In this document: positions 1 to 11,749 of the stretch, piece by piece | Position numbering within the stretch: the first letter of the stretch is position 1 | Layout of the letters: each line of letters begins with the position of its first letter | Origin: Clitoria ternatea | Taxonomy: Eukaryota > Streptophyta > Magnoliopsida > Fabales > Fabaceae | DNA: 64,000 nucleotides | Assembly (NCBI GenBank): GCA_037962975.1 | Contig: CM075675.1 | Coordinates: 102,291,718 to 102,355,717 of the forward strand | Direction of reading: 5' to 3' | The notes under the pieces: generated by a model | What the model was told of the DNA's origin: nothing | What the model saw: only the letters and a program-made list of their open reading frames with translations | Databases searched by the model: none | Program-made: the position numbers and the translations under genes

Positions 1-1002
1 GTTAGACATAGATTGAGTGAACAGCTATTAGATCATTAAACAAATTGTTAGTGAGATAGATTGAGTGGATAGTGAATACCATGCACAGAAATTGTTAAGT
101 GAGATGGAAGACCTAATTTGATTTCAAAATATTTTCAGTTCTGCTTCATTTACATTACAGGCAGCACGAAAGCTTAATCTGATATCTGGAAAGGCACAAC
201 TGAAGCTAAAAGGCTTCACAAGGCTTAATCTGGTTAAGCCCATACATATCACCATATATGCATGCATGAAGTATGATCAATCGTTTAACTACTAAAGAAA
301 TGTTATGTGAAGTTTTAGCATGCCAATAAATGCCTAAATCTACTTTTGATATTTTAATTTTTGGAAATAGAAAATCCTACCATAGAGATACCCAATGTCT
401 ACTTGTATGACAAAATATTCATTGGTAAATTTTTTAATTTAAGTTTCAGTGACTTCTTCAAAATCAAATCACTCAATTTAATGGTGCTAGTTGGATTATG
501 TATATCAACATACTAATCTTGATTTCTTAGCAAAAAGTTTAGTTCTAAGACAATAATTAATTTTACAACAATGAAGGCTATCGCAGCTTGCAGTTTTTCT
601 ACTATATGCTTTTGCATCGAAGGTAATAATAGATCCTTCAAGTATAAAGATATTGCAGCACAACCCATCTGCACAATTTTTATTTCTTTTATTCACTTGG
701 TTCAGCTCCAAAACTTATCAATGTTTTAGCTTTCTAAATTCTAATTTCATCCCCCCACCCCAACCCCAAAGTTGAGCCAATGGCAGGTGGAAAATTCTCA
801 GGACTCTTCTCTAGATTAGACATGGGCATTATGTCTATTACCACAACAATAATTTTATCTTCACCTGTCACTGCTTTTAGCCTATGAAGGAGCAGAGAGA
901 AGTGGCATAAAATACAGATTAGGTTTAGCAAAAGCACAATGTCAAAGAGAAGATATAAATTGCATAGCAAAAATAACATATGATAGACTGAAATTTTTCT
1001 AC
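1..1002. other. Probable last intron of the RTN4IP1-like gene
   Basis: This AT-rich stretch follows the GT donor of exon 5 of the minus-strand oxidoreductase. I looked for the expected C-terminal exon (a conserved tryptophan-rich region followed by a PGKVVLE-like end) on the minus strand and did not find it. The open frames here have no recognisable family signature. It is most simply the start of a long last intron. Confidence 0.45.
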
Positions 1003-4000
1003 CTATTCCATGAGTGTACTGGTATTGAATCTGATTTTTCAATAAAAGAGCTGAAGATGCTGGAAGCCCAATAGCCAGTCCATACATATCAGACAATGAT
1101 GCTGCCTCACCCTTCAATGAGATAGGAAAGAAAGAAAGACAGAAGATTGAAACACAGATGTCACTTTCTAAGAAAAACATTTAAAAGGTCATTCTGGCAA
1201 TGAATTGAGTATATCTGCAAGTATGATAAAGATGAAAAAGGTGATAAACTCTCATAACCCTAAACTCTCATAAACCCACCTGAAGTGTCATGTAGTGTCC
1301 ACCTCGTTTCAGAAAACTAACGCCCATCCTTTCTGTCTCTGGTACACCAATAGTGTCCAAAACAGCATCAAACTTTCCCCTTATAGCCATTTCTACATCC
1401 TGTCAATCACGAATGAAGTTATTATACAGATCAAGTTTTATGCACGATGTTGACTGTTCAAAAAAAATAAAATCTTATGCAATATGTGATAGAATCCAGA
1501 AAGCACCATAATGATAAACTTATCTTTGAATTTCAGTAAATTTTTTATTTAGTGGCTGATTATTGTACTATTACATAAACCTACCAGATGAAAATAATAT
1601 AGGGCTATAAACTTTTTTATGGTGGAGTAGGGGTTATTAACATTGGTAATATGTTACCTTTAATTTTACATTCAGAGTCATAGAGGTATTCCATTAAATT
1701 TTGTATATATGCATCTTGGATTGCATTTGGGCTTGGGTTTTATGTTAATTAGGGCCTAGGCATCATTGCCGTTCTATACAAAAATAATTACAAGTAAAAT
1801 TAAATAAATAAAACTATTAAATTAAACTCCAATTACCTCCCCTGTTTCCTTTCTCACCCCCATAATCATTTTCATTATCTTCCCATATACTATAAATCTT
1901 ATTTTAAAAAAGAAACAACTCATTTTACCCATGAATACACACCACAGGTCACTTATTTGCCACATTCATGATTGCCAGCTATTGTCTCTTACAACATCTC
2001 TTTGTTTAATTTTCCTTCTATCCCCCCATTTTTCGCTTTTGATAAACTAGTATTTAAGTATGCTATGTATTGTTTTTTTGCCATCATGAAAGTTTATTTC
2101 AAAACCAAAAAACTTGAATAGCAATGTTGGCCATAATGGAAATATCTGAACTATAATGACAGGAAATGCGAAAGAAGATTTAACACCACCTCAGAAACAT
2201 AATCAACAGCTTGTTCAGCACCAGCGGCTAACATTCTGTCAATGCTTTGATTTCCACAAGTAGTTACAACAGAGCAACCAGCAGCTACTGCCAGCTGAAT
2301 TGCAGCAAACCCTACTGCTCCTCCACCTCCTACTACTAATATCCTTTGTCTGTTTGAAATAAGCTTAAAGGATATAAGTGAGCGGAACAAGATCATTTAA
2401 GAAAACTAGACATTTAGAGGGTAATAAAAATACAAAAACCAAAAACCATAAATGTATAGAAAATAATATACAGCAGCAAAAATTAATTTTCACCAATGAA
2501 AATCATTAATCTCAAATATAAACATACCCCTCGCTTATTCTAGCGGTACTTTTTAGAGCACGCCAAGCTGTCAGTGCAGCAAAAGGAATGGCACTGGCCT
2601 CCTACAAGATTTAATAATAATAATAATGATAATAATAATAAATCAAGAAAAACAAAACAGATGCAAAAAGCATGCCTTCAAGACTTCAATGTTCTAAACT
2701 ATTCAACGGGAGAAAAATCACGTTCAACTGTTAGCCGCATGTTTGGTACGGACTATGGATTATTGTTTCAAATTATAATATGATTTTTAGATTATAATTT
2801 GATTCTCACATATTTGACAAATTTTGCTAAAATCAAATTATAATCTAAAAACCATATAATTTGATAATCAAATTATAATTTGTAGTTGAATTCTGAAGAT
2901 TATGAGCTAACAGATTATTTTCTAGCCAACTTCTATTTTCCTATGTTAACTCAATTAATTAATTAATTAATTAATTAATTAATTAATTAATTAATTTAAA
3001 TACATATCCAACAACTAAAGATAATTTCATGCTTCTTTTTGTCATTTGACCCCAACATAATCAACTATCAATTATTTTAAACAATTCAAACGAAATAGAT
3101 TATTTCAAATCATTTTTGACCTAATAGATCCAAACATATATAATAATCTATTGCTGAAAATAATCTACCCCAAACATACCTTAAAAATAGAAATCACTAA
3201 TTATTTTGTAACAAGTAAATTATCAGAGCTGACAGAAAAACAAATGTATCAGACATACTCAGACAAAGATTATTGTCATATCTCTCACTTAGTTGAGTCA
3301 AATGGGTGAGTGCACAAGAGATGAGCACACCATCGGACATATGCTATTGAAGGATGTTTTAGAAAGAGTAGCATCATAATAAGAAGTTGAAAACGTTTTA
3401 CTCCACTAAACATACCAACCTACAAGAAGTTGCCAATCATATTCTAATGACCTCTCATATACATATGGTCAGGGGAAGAAAGAAAAAGAAATAGGCCACA
3501 CGAAACAAATCTACAGAGTAATTAAAAATGGCACGTGATTTATATATAGTATTCTTCATCCCACCTAATGCACAATTTGAAATGTTTCCTTCTAGCAACA
3601 GACGTTAAAATAGTTATGCTAATTACAGTTATGAATTAATCAAAAAAAAATTAAACTCCATTTCGTACTGTTCACCATTCTAATTTCTAACACATGCAGC
3701 GTTTTAAATCGCAGTCCGCAACCGCAATTGCGGCCACATTCACTCACTCGCAATTGATCGCAATATTGAGGTTCTTGACATTGCCACGATTTAAAACAAT
3801 GATCAAGAGCCAAGAATACACTAATTCAGGAAATAGCAAATTGAAGAAAGAAATCAGAAGATACCACATGAGAAAGCGAATCCGGCTTCAGAGTAACCTC
3901 GTCTTCGGAGAGAACGGCATAGTCAGTGTAAGTGCCCCTAATAGCAGTGGGATGAAGAGCCCCAAACACTTGGTGGCCGACACTGACGGACTTGACGGAA

Positions 4001-4320
4001 GCTCCAACAGCGGCAACCTCGCCACTAACATCGCGGCCCAAAATGATAGGCAAAAGGCGCTCGTAAATGGAACGGCCGTAACCAGAACGCATTCGAGTGT
4101 CCAAGGGGTTGATGGAAACGGCGCGAGTACGAACGAGGACTTGGTGCGGGTTGAGAGGAGGGACTTCAACGTTGGGATGAAGGTGGAGAGCTTCAGGTCC
4201 ACCGAAGTAGGGGAGAAGCACGGCTCTGCAAGTGGAGACGGCATAGGTTTTGAGATGGTGATAATTGGAAGGTGAGAGTGCGATTCTTGACAAGTTACGA
4301 TTGGGGATTATTCTCATCAT
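1003..4320 (-). CDS. RTN4IP1-like mitochondrial NADPH oxidoreductase (MDR superfamily), 3' end outside window
   Basis: Five coding exons are visible: 4320-3865, 2601-2528, 2349-2190, 1399-1280 and 1111-1003. All introns are GT-AG and the frame is kept, giving 306 codons plus one base. The N-terminus is rich in Arg and Ser with few acidic residues, fitting a mitochondrial presequence. A GroES-like alcohol-dehydrogenase fold follows (LGRDVSGEVAAVG, about residues 93-105). A Rossmann nucleotide-binding loop VVGGGGAVGFAAIQLA lies near residues 182-197, then FDAVLDTIG in exon 4. This matches plant homologues of human reticulon-4-interacting protein 1, which is linked to NADPH-dependent quinone reduction in mitochondria; the function here is inferred. 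The family usually has about 360 residues, so the last roughly 60 should lie beyond position 1, or in 1-1002, where I found no convincing exon. The start is the first of two adjacent Met codons. REX4 lies 0.8 kb upstream on the same strand. Confidence 0.88.
2784..2851. repeat. 21-bp perfect inverted repeat in intron 1 of the RTN4IP1-like gene
   Basis: The arms 2784-2804 and 2831-2851 are perfect reverse complements of one another around a 26-nt loop. They sit within a longer stretch (about 2738-3186) whose ends carry facing ATGTTTGG-type words, which suggests a decayed MITE. No clear target-site duplication was found, so only the hairpin is certain. Confidence 0.7.
2951..2996. repeat. (AATT)n microsatellite
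   Basis: About eleven uninterrupted copies of a tetranucleotide AATT/TTAA unit lie in intron 1 of the oxidoreductase gene. The run is uniform, so it is likely length-polymorphic. Confidence 0.9.
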
Positions 4321-5122
4321 TTTGAGAGCATTGGGAGTGAAAGTGTTAGGGTTGTTAAATTTGAAGAGTGTGCATGTGAGAGAGAGAGAAAGTTAGGGGA
4401 ACGTGTCTACGTTTTTGTCCGCATTTCGCTTCGTTTAAACTCTTGGTGTTAATGGCGCCGTTGGTCGTTGTGTGTAAGAAATTTATTCAATCAAGTAGTA
4501 CTAGCAAACACTACTAAATTTGCTACATTTTTTCCCTGACGATTTTTTTTTTAATAATACATTTTAAATCCTCCACTTAAATTATCACATCTTCTTTTTC
4601 ATTTAATATATTTACTTTAAATAGTACAGGGAGAGTTAGTTAATCAGAGTATTTTGTTAAACGAATGACAAGTAAATATTTAAGTTTATCCTCAAATTTG
4701 GTAATAATTCTCAATTCACCAAGCAACGAAAGAAAAGGTGAAAAACTGTATAACGGCTCGTAACAGAATAGAAGTGACACAGCTAAGCTCCTAACAAACT
4801 ACAAAAGCTTGGGCTCATTTTGTTACTTGTATATTATACAAGCTTTGTTCTGAGATTTACCAAAACTTTTGAAAACGTGAGACTTTTTTCTAAAAATTAA
4901 GCATCACAACAGAAAACAAATTCTCAGTCACAGTGAAAACGATAATGTATAATTCCATTTTAAGTACATCATAATCTCTACTCACTAAAACTGACAAGAG
5001 ACAACGTGCAAAATAGAGCATATTGATGTTACAATAACTATCTAAAAAATTGTTTCTTTCAACTGCATTTCCAAGTCAAATTTAATTCCAAGGCAATACA
5101 ATGACCACCCCTGACCAGATTG
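4321..5122. promoter_or_regulatory. Intergenic: 5' region of the RTN4IP1-like gene and 3' flank of REX4
   Basis: This 0.8-kb spacer separates two minus-strand genes. The side next to the oxidoreductase ATG (4321-4440) is richer in GC and purines (GAGAGAGAGAG run near 4380), as in a plant 5' UTR. The rest is AT-rich and must hold the REX4 polyadenylation region. No transposon ends were recognised. Confidence 0.45.
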
Positions 5123-8100
5123 TTATGATCCATTTCCTACATCATTTGCATTTGAGGCGTCTTCATTCTTTTGCTTCTTTTTCTGCTTCCGTTTCTTTTG
5201 CTTCTGTTTGAACCGAAACTGATCTTTTACACTCCTCTCCCATTCTTTCCTATTTCTTTGGTAAAGCAGCATGGCAGCACGGGCATCTTCTATCTGAAAC
5301 AACATATTCGCGTTAGACCTCCCATTCTATGTAATATTCAGCTGGGTGAGACGGGAAAAAAATAGAAAAAATTCAAACTTGGGAGGATGGTAATTCAGCT
5401 TCTTCAAGCTAGTTCAATTTCAAGTGATCCCAAAAAATAAAGACAGGGGAGGGGGTGAGAAAATGGTAGATAGACTAACAGGGCAGTGCTCTCCTGTTTG
5501 TATCTTAACACCAAGATGTTCCGTAGCAAGATGCCGCAGTGCTACTCTGCCATTTGACCTGCATAAACCCAAAGCAAGTTTATTTACATATCTCAGGGAC
5601 ATTTGGAGTATAAAATGAGAAAACAAATAGCTACAGTAAGCAGAATGATGACGGCACTTTAGAAACGGTTGGTACTCAGAGGTATCCCGTATATCCTTTT
5701 TGGGATGGCTTAACAATAATGCCTGCAAAAGTACAGTCTAATTATTAGTTTTAAACACTGGATACTGATTAAAAAATATTCATGCAAATCAAGAAAAGAA
5801 AGAAAAAAACTGCTCAAATGCAGACCTACCTTAAGATCATTGCGCAAGGCATGACCAACAAGGATCCTTCCTTTGATCACCTCTGCCACTTTCTTCTGAG
5901 CAGCCCAAAAATCCTTTGCTGCAAATTGTATCATGTTGAAAGGTGTATTTGCTTGTCAACATGGGAATCATAATGATAATCAAAGAAATGATCAGGAAAA
6001 GTCCTGATCCTCATAGTAATAATATAAGCTATTATGGGTGCTTTTACAAATTGAGACATGCTAATTGCAGAATGCTGGAACCTTATGTGCTAAAATTAGT
6101 ATAGATATGGCTCCTTTTGAACTGCTTATTAAATTAACCTAGATGGCAAATATTCGCATTATGTTTAGACCAAGCATAATGACATAGTTAATGCTACAGC
6201 TGGGGCATTTTCAACACTCATTCCACCAAATAAGTTAGCCCACTGCTAGTTAAGGAGTGATACAGGTCAGCTCTTGAATGCAAAATGAATAGGACCAACC
6301 AAAACACTGAACATATGCTTTGATAAAGCCACTGAAGAACTTCAATAAAAAAGATAAAGAACAAAAAGAGGCTTTTAAAAAATGTCCAAACTTTACCAGC
6401 AAACCTAAAATGGCATCAAAAAATTTGGAACTCAAAGCTAATATAGTTCCACAGAGTCAATAACTCTAGCATATTTCATAGCCATCCCCCCCTCCCCCAT
6501 GATTCAAGACTAGCAATACAAGAGACAAATCCTTCTCTTATACTCCGTGATGCATGGAGGAGTTTGAAACTTGATGAATTCTAAGTGCTACAAAACTGAA
6601 GTTTTTCTCTTTCTAGTGGGAAATGAGAAGTTGGTGTAATTCATTCAGAATAATAGCTTATCCATTAGATGACAAACTGTCACATGTTTTAAAATTTCTC
6701 CATATTTTCAACTATAATTTAAAGTTGTAGGCAAAAGAATGTCGAGAGAACCTTTTTTAAGATCTCGAGGCCTTATTCCACTAATTTTAGTGCGGAAGTC
6801 AACAACCTGCTCAATCGGCCGGACAAACTCATCATAAATAACATTTCCCCACTTATTGACCTGCCATCCGATGAACTAATATTAGACATAAAATACTTAA
6901 CGAGGCAATGGAAGATGAAGTTAAGATATTAATGATAATTGCAATAATTATTGTTCTGAAGAAAAATATGAATTTAAATGAAAATTTAGAATTCTACTAT
7001 TCAGAATTATGACCACTTGACTCTTGATTTATGATGTCTTACTCCAGTGAAGATTGACCTGGCCTTGCCTATGTACAGCATGGAATGTTCTGATAGGTTG
7101 TAGTTAGTTAGGGGAACAGTTAGTTTGTTAGAGAGTTAGTTACATTAGAACTGTTAGTTAGTTGGGCTGAGAAAGGGGAGAATAAAGGCATCTTCTTGCC
7201 TATAAATAATAGGAGCAGTTGATGGGGAGTTCATCTTGTCATTTGGAAAGGAAATTGGGGCCATTAGGTATTGGGAGGTGCAAACCCTCAAAGTTCTGCA
7301 GTGTTCTTTCTGTTTGTTATTAGGGATTTCCCTGTTCTTTGTAATAAGATACCAGGTTTCTATCATGTTCTTAGAGATTTTAAACTTATTTTTTAGGTAA
7401 GAAAAATAGCCAAAAGATAATTTCACAGGATTCTTTTAATGTTATCAAGCATGTTTTCTGCATTGCATAGAAAATTTTAAAGGATTATCATAGTTGTTAA
7501 TAGTGAGGTTTCATAGGGGAAAATAATGCTTATAAAACACTTGCACCTAAACAACATGTTCATATAAGATGTTAAAATACAAGAGACAGGTTCTTATTGT
7601 CTTATATAGTAGACAGGAAACTCAAAAGAAAAGACAGGGAAAAGACAGCCAATGATGATATATCTTCCAAACAACCTATGATATTTTCTTTTGGGACTCT
7701 CACAAGGTGTACTCAATCCTCACTCCTCACACCCTTTGAGGTGAGATTAATCCACACTTAAGAGAATGATGGTGCAGCTTATGCCATTTGGTACTTCCCA
7801 CAGGACTCAAACTCTTGCACTCCAGGTTATGTTCCCCCACATGAAGCTCACACCAACAGAGCAACACCTCATACTTAAACAAACAACACACAATCCAAGT
7901 ATAACATTATAGTATTAACTACAAGTAAAGGCATGCTAATCTTGAAAGTCTTCAGCATTTTATTGAGACTAGACTGGAGATGTTAAATGTAATTCTAAAA
8001 CCAATATTTTAGGTAGAGATACATAGCCAATAGAAAAAAAATGGATTAGGATAAAAGGGAAAAGAAAATCAGTGAACAATTAATTAATAACATTGCAGAT

Positions 8101-9075
8101 CAGAAATCCTTTTAACTATATGAATTCATGAATATACTAAGTAAAGAATAAAATTTTTATGTTCACAGACAATCACAAGATGAAAAGAACAGATTAATAC
8201 CAGCGTTACTCTTCCAAGGGCGCTTTTGTTTGCTTGACCTACACCAACCATTTCACAATCCATGCCCACTGCATCTGTCAGACTGCCAAATGGTTAATAG
8301 GTTAAAGGACAGTGAACTTTAAAACAGAGTAGAAAGCACCTAACAACATGGAAGACCTAGTTAATATGAATAGATAAAAGACAAGAAACTAACAGGTTCT
8401 AGCTCAAAATGAAATTTTTAACGTATTAAAACTAGTAGAATACCGGTGTAAACTCTTATTACTATATAAGCAGCTCAAATTCACAGATCATAGTTTCTAA
8501 CAGCTCAAATATGTGGAGCAAATAGTATTAATACTAAGCATTTTAAAACTAGGAATTAACAGCAAACACCCTCAGTGTCAAAATAAAATTGCAAATGCAG
8601 TCAATGGCCAGCATCAAACAAACAAAAAACAAAACACATGAAAATCACTATAGTCACCTTGAATCGTCATTTACAGGAATAAGAGGATTAATCTGGCAAT
8701 CATTGGATTCATCATCCGGTCTCTCTTTACGTTTCCCTGTGAAAAAAGAAAACAGAAAGGGACACACATTCACACCTTCACCTCTTATATCCAAGTATGG
8801 ACCAACACAAGTTAAGTACACCAAACAATGCATCCCCAGAAGGAAAAAAAAAACAATCTTTTACCCAATATTGATTCTGGGGTATGTTCATCTGAACTTT
8901 TGATGGCCCTTGAAGCCTTGGAACCATTCAGCTTCAGCTTCTGCACAAAGACAAACACTAATAAATTGATGTAGAAAACATGCGTGTGTCGAAAATAAGG
9001 AAGAAAAAAAACAGGAAGTACTTGTTGGAGTTGAACCCAATTGGGGTTTAACTGAGTTTGCTTCGGTTTCTTCAT
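5123..9075 (-). CDS. REX4: RNA exonuclease 4 homologue (DEDDh 3'-5' exonuclease)
   Basis: Nine exons rebuild one 267-residue frame: 9075-9022, 8940-8865, 8736-8658, 8282-8201, 6860-6752, 5918-5830, 5722-5658, 5558-5480 and 5293-5123 (stop TAA). All introns are GT-AG. The DEDDh motifs are complete: MDCEMV gives Asp78 and Glu80 (ExoI), GHALRNDLK gives Asp161 (ExoII), and GEHCPIEDARAA gives His209 and Asp214 (ExoIII). The C-terminal tail is lysine/glutamine-rich, like a nuclear or nucleolar localisation signal. The family (yeast Rex4p, human REXO4) consists of nuclear exonucleases; yeast Rex4p is linked to pre-rRNA processing. Length fits the family. Intron 4 (6861-8200) has taken in a solo copia LTR and a SINE-like element. 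The exon 7 donor (AA|GTGCCG) is weak, but its use is supported by the preserved frame and conserved protein. Confidence 0.92.
7091..7365. mobile_element. Solo LTR (copia-like, 275 bp) in REX4 intron 4
   Basis: The element runs from TGATAG to CTATCA (perfect 6-bp terminal inverted ends) and is flanked by direct repeats TGTTC at 7086-7090 and 7366-7370. It contains a TATA-like CCTATAAATA near 7199-7208 and GTTAGTTAG-type repeats at its left, as in a plant copia LTR read on the plus strand. There is no internal region, so it is a solo LTR left by LTR-LTR recombination. It is opposite in orientation to REX4. Confidence 0.8.
7690..7875 (-). mobile_element. tRNA-derived SINE-like element
   Basis: Read on the minus strand, the segment has a polymerase III A-box-like stretch (TTGCTCTGTTGGTGTGAGC) and, about 40 nt on, a B-box-like GAGTTTGAGTCC, as in tRNA-derived plant SINEs. 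A unique body of about 100 bp follows. No flanking duplication could be fixed, so the ends are approximate. It lies in REX4 intron 4 in the same orientation as the gene. Confidence 0.5.
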
Positions 9076-9120
9076 GTGTTCGCCGCAAATGGGTGCCTTC
9101 TTTCTGCGCGCTTCGCAATC

Positions 9121-10794
9121 AGGGTTCCTGTACGCGTTTCGAGTTTCGGCTTCTGTAACAAAAGAAACAAGCTAGTGAACGACGTCGTTGGCATATGTCA
9201 GGGAAGTAAAAAAGAAACAGTCATGTTAAAATGTTAGTTTCATAATTGATTAATCTAATAACTAATTAAACAAATTGTTAGTCTAGAGGTCAAGTTTTTT
9301 ATGGTTAGTCAAAAGGTTAAATGAAGATAGTCAAAAAGTAATTTTTAATTAGTTGGTCTTACATAATTGATTACTAAACAAATATTTAATTTAATTTGAA
9401 TTATATAATTGAATTGAAATATGGACAACAAAATCAATCATAAATTAATTAATTGAAAATCATAAAAATCAAAAAATAATTTTATGGGATCGAATTTGAT
9501 TTTAGTTCTAAGTATGAAAATAAAGCTAATCCAAATCAAGACTATGTATATAATTTTATTTACATGTTATATCCTTGTGAATCTAAGACCCAACTCATCT
9601 AAATTTTGATAAATATAAAAAAAAAAGACTTATTGATTTATATTTTCCTAAATTTGAGTTATTTAATTTTTTCTCTTAATTGTATTCTTAAGTGATACTT
9701 TATTATTGTTTTAATAAGAGACATCTCTTAGCATAAAAAAATTAGATGTGTCTTAATACTCTTGATATATTTGTAAGTTAATTAGTTTAATATTAACCTA
9801 AAATTAAGTGTTTATCTCATGTTTTTCTTTATCATTTAAACTTAGTATCTTGTATAAAAATTAAGTTTTAGTTATAAAATAATATACATTTGTCAAAATA
9901 AATAATCTAATCTAATGCAGTCTTAACTAATTTCAATTGAATTGAATTTTATTAGATTTAAAAATGTTTTCATATAGATATAATCCAAATTACACTACAA
10001 TTTTATAATTGAATCGAATGATTTTTTTCTTTAAAACTGGTCCAATGCACACTTCAACCAAAACAAGTTATAAAGTTAAAGACTTGGCGTTTGCTTCACA
10101 ACACATGTAAATTGCGCCAACTTTATTTTAATTAGTGTCTATTAACTAATGTCCATTTTTAAATGCTAAGGTTGTTTATGAATGACACTAGTTTCAAATT
10201 TAAAATGCATGAAAGGGTAGAAGGAAAGGAGCTTGGTTTTTCCAAACCCATCCAATTTTGGTTTTTCCAAACCCTTACTCACTCAACCACAATGGTGTTG
10301 TTTCTAAGGAGAGAAATATGTTCGGTGACCTAAAACAATAAGCAGTATATTTATACAAGAAACTCAACCCATCATAAAGCTTAAAACATTAACGTACTTG
10401 CGGAAGGAAAATAGTTTGCACACAATCTCAACCAAATAATTAACATTGATAATGAACTATGTATAGATTAGAAAGTGGGTCACATACAATAACAAATTTT
10501 TAGATTACTAATTTTACTCACTTTAAAAAAGTAACATATATTTTGTTCCCGAGATATCCAAAGAGCAAATATTTATTCCTTAATTAACACAAATCACCAA
10601 TATTCTCTCACTTTGTCCATTTATGATTTATCACATTATCAATCATAGCAAGAAACCAAATATATTGATCATGGTGATAGGTTATCTAATAGTGAGTATG
10701 ATCTCCCATGTATCATGATATATCATGCCTCTTACCACTAATTATTAACTTAATGAACAAACTTCATGTTTATTACATGTCAAACTGGATGATA
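9121..10794. other. REX4 promoter side and AT-rich intergenic DNA
   Basis: The first 60-100 bases next to the REX4 start have mixed composition, as expected of a 5' UTR. The rest is strongly AT-rich with no credible coding potential. No transposon termini were recognised between about 9.3 and 10.8 kb. Confidence 0.4.
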
Positions 10795-10834
10795 TATTTG
10801 AAAACAAATACAAGCATAAAATGTGAACTGGTCT

Positions 10835-11620
10835 GAACCGGGGTCGACGATCCGGTGTGGGACCAGCCACAAAAGTATGTTTAATTTAGTTTTTGTACAT
10901 TGGTACAGTGGGTATCCGGTATTGTAATTCGGTCTCTCAGTGGGAGAAACCGGTCTCGTTGTCCTGGAGATCCTTCACGCCAGAGTTTCGCGTTGGAGTG
11001 GGCGAAAGGTGGTTTCACCTGTGAAGATTCTTCGACGCTCAAGTTAGAAGAGTGTGTATGAACTCTATGAATACTTAAGCAACACAATAGTAAGATGTGA
11101 GTTAGAACAACGTAACCTTGCATGTGTATTGGAATATGCTATTTATAGTTAGACGTGGAAAATGAATCGTTGGACGCAGGTGAGCTCATAGGTTCTGATA
11201 CCGTGTATAGAGTGTCAATCAAAGTGGCTCAGTGCTCAGAGTGTGACGGGGGGTAGGTCAATTATCAGTGTACAATTCTGACACAGGGATGAAGGATAAT
11301 CACCTTTTTCGTACATCACGCCTGCGATCGTACCTACTCCTTTCTGCAAGTGATATTGGCACATTTCGCTGTGCAGAGTATCCACACTTGATAAGTTATA
11401 ACCCTTCTTATCTCATTGTGACACTGAGGCAAACGGTTATTCATGACGGGGAAGTGAGGGCAGATGAAGTATCCGATGAGGGAGGGCGGATGAAGTATTC
11501 GATCAGAGCGGATAACCGGTGTGATGATACTGCCCAGTGATGTCAGTTGCATTTCTGGAACAGTCATGCTGACGTCACAACTTGAGGGTCCGGTATCCAG
11601 ACTGGATCAAAATGAATGAC
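10835..11620. repeat. Unclassified GC-richer repeat-like segment
   Basis: Composition changes sharply from the AT-rich flanks to a segment with repeated CCGGT/TCCGGT words, a purine-rich patch (GAGGGAGGGCGGATGAAG near 11479) and no conserved protein in any frame. Similar TCCGGT-rich text occurs inside the chromovirus LTRs at 30 and 37 kb, so this may be an LTR relic of a related family. Boundaries are approximate and no target-site duplication was found. Confidence 0.35.
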
Positions 11621-11749
11621 AAAACATCAGATTGGGTAAGAGTTTCACCAAAATAATAAATGTCCGTACAATGGATATCACATGATGGAATCAAGTCTCA
11701 CCTATGTTACATGATCCTTAAAATTCATTAGTGGCATATGCCTTTAGTT

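Noticed and set aside
505..711. Candidate last exon of the RTN4IP1-like gene
   Set aside because: The translation does not match the conserved C-terminus of the family.
3694..4275. 193-codon plus-strand open frame
   Set aside because: It is the antisense of exon 1 of the RTN4IP1-like gene, whose minus-strand reading has clear homology.
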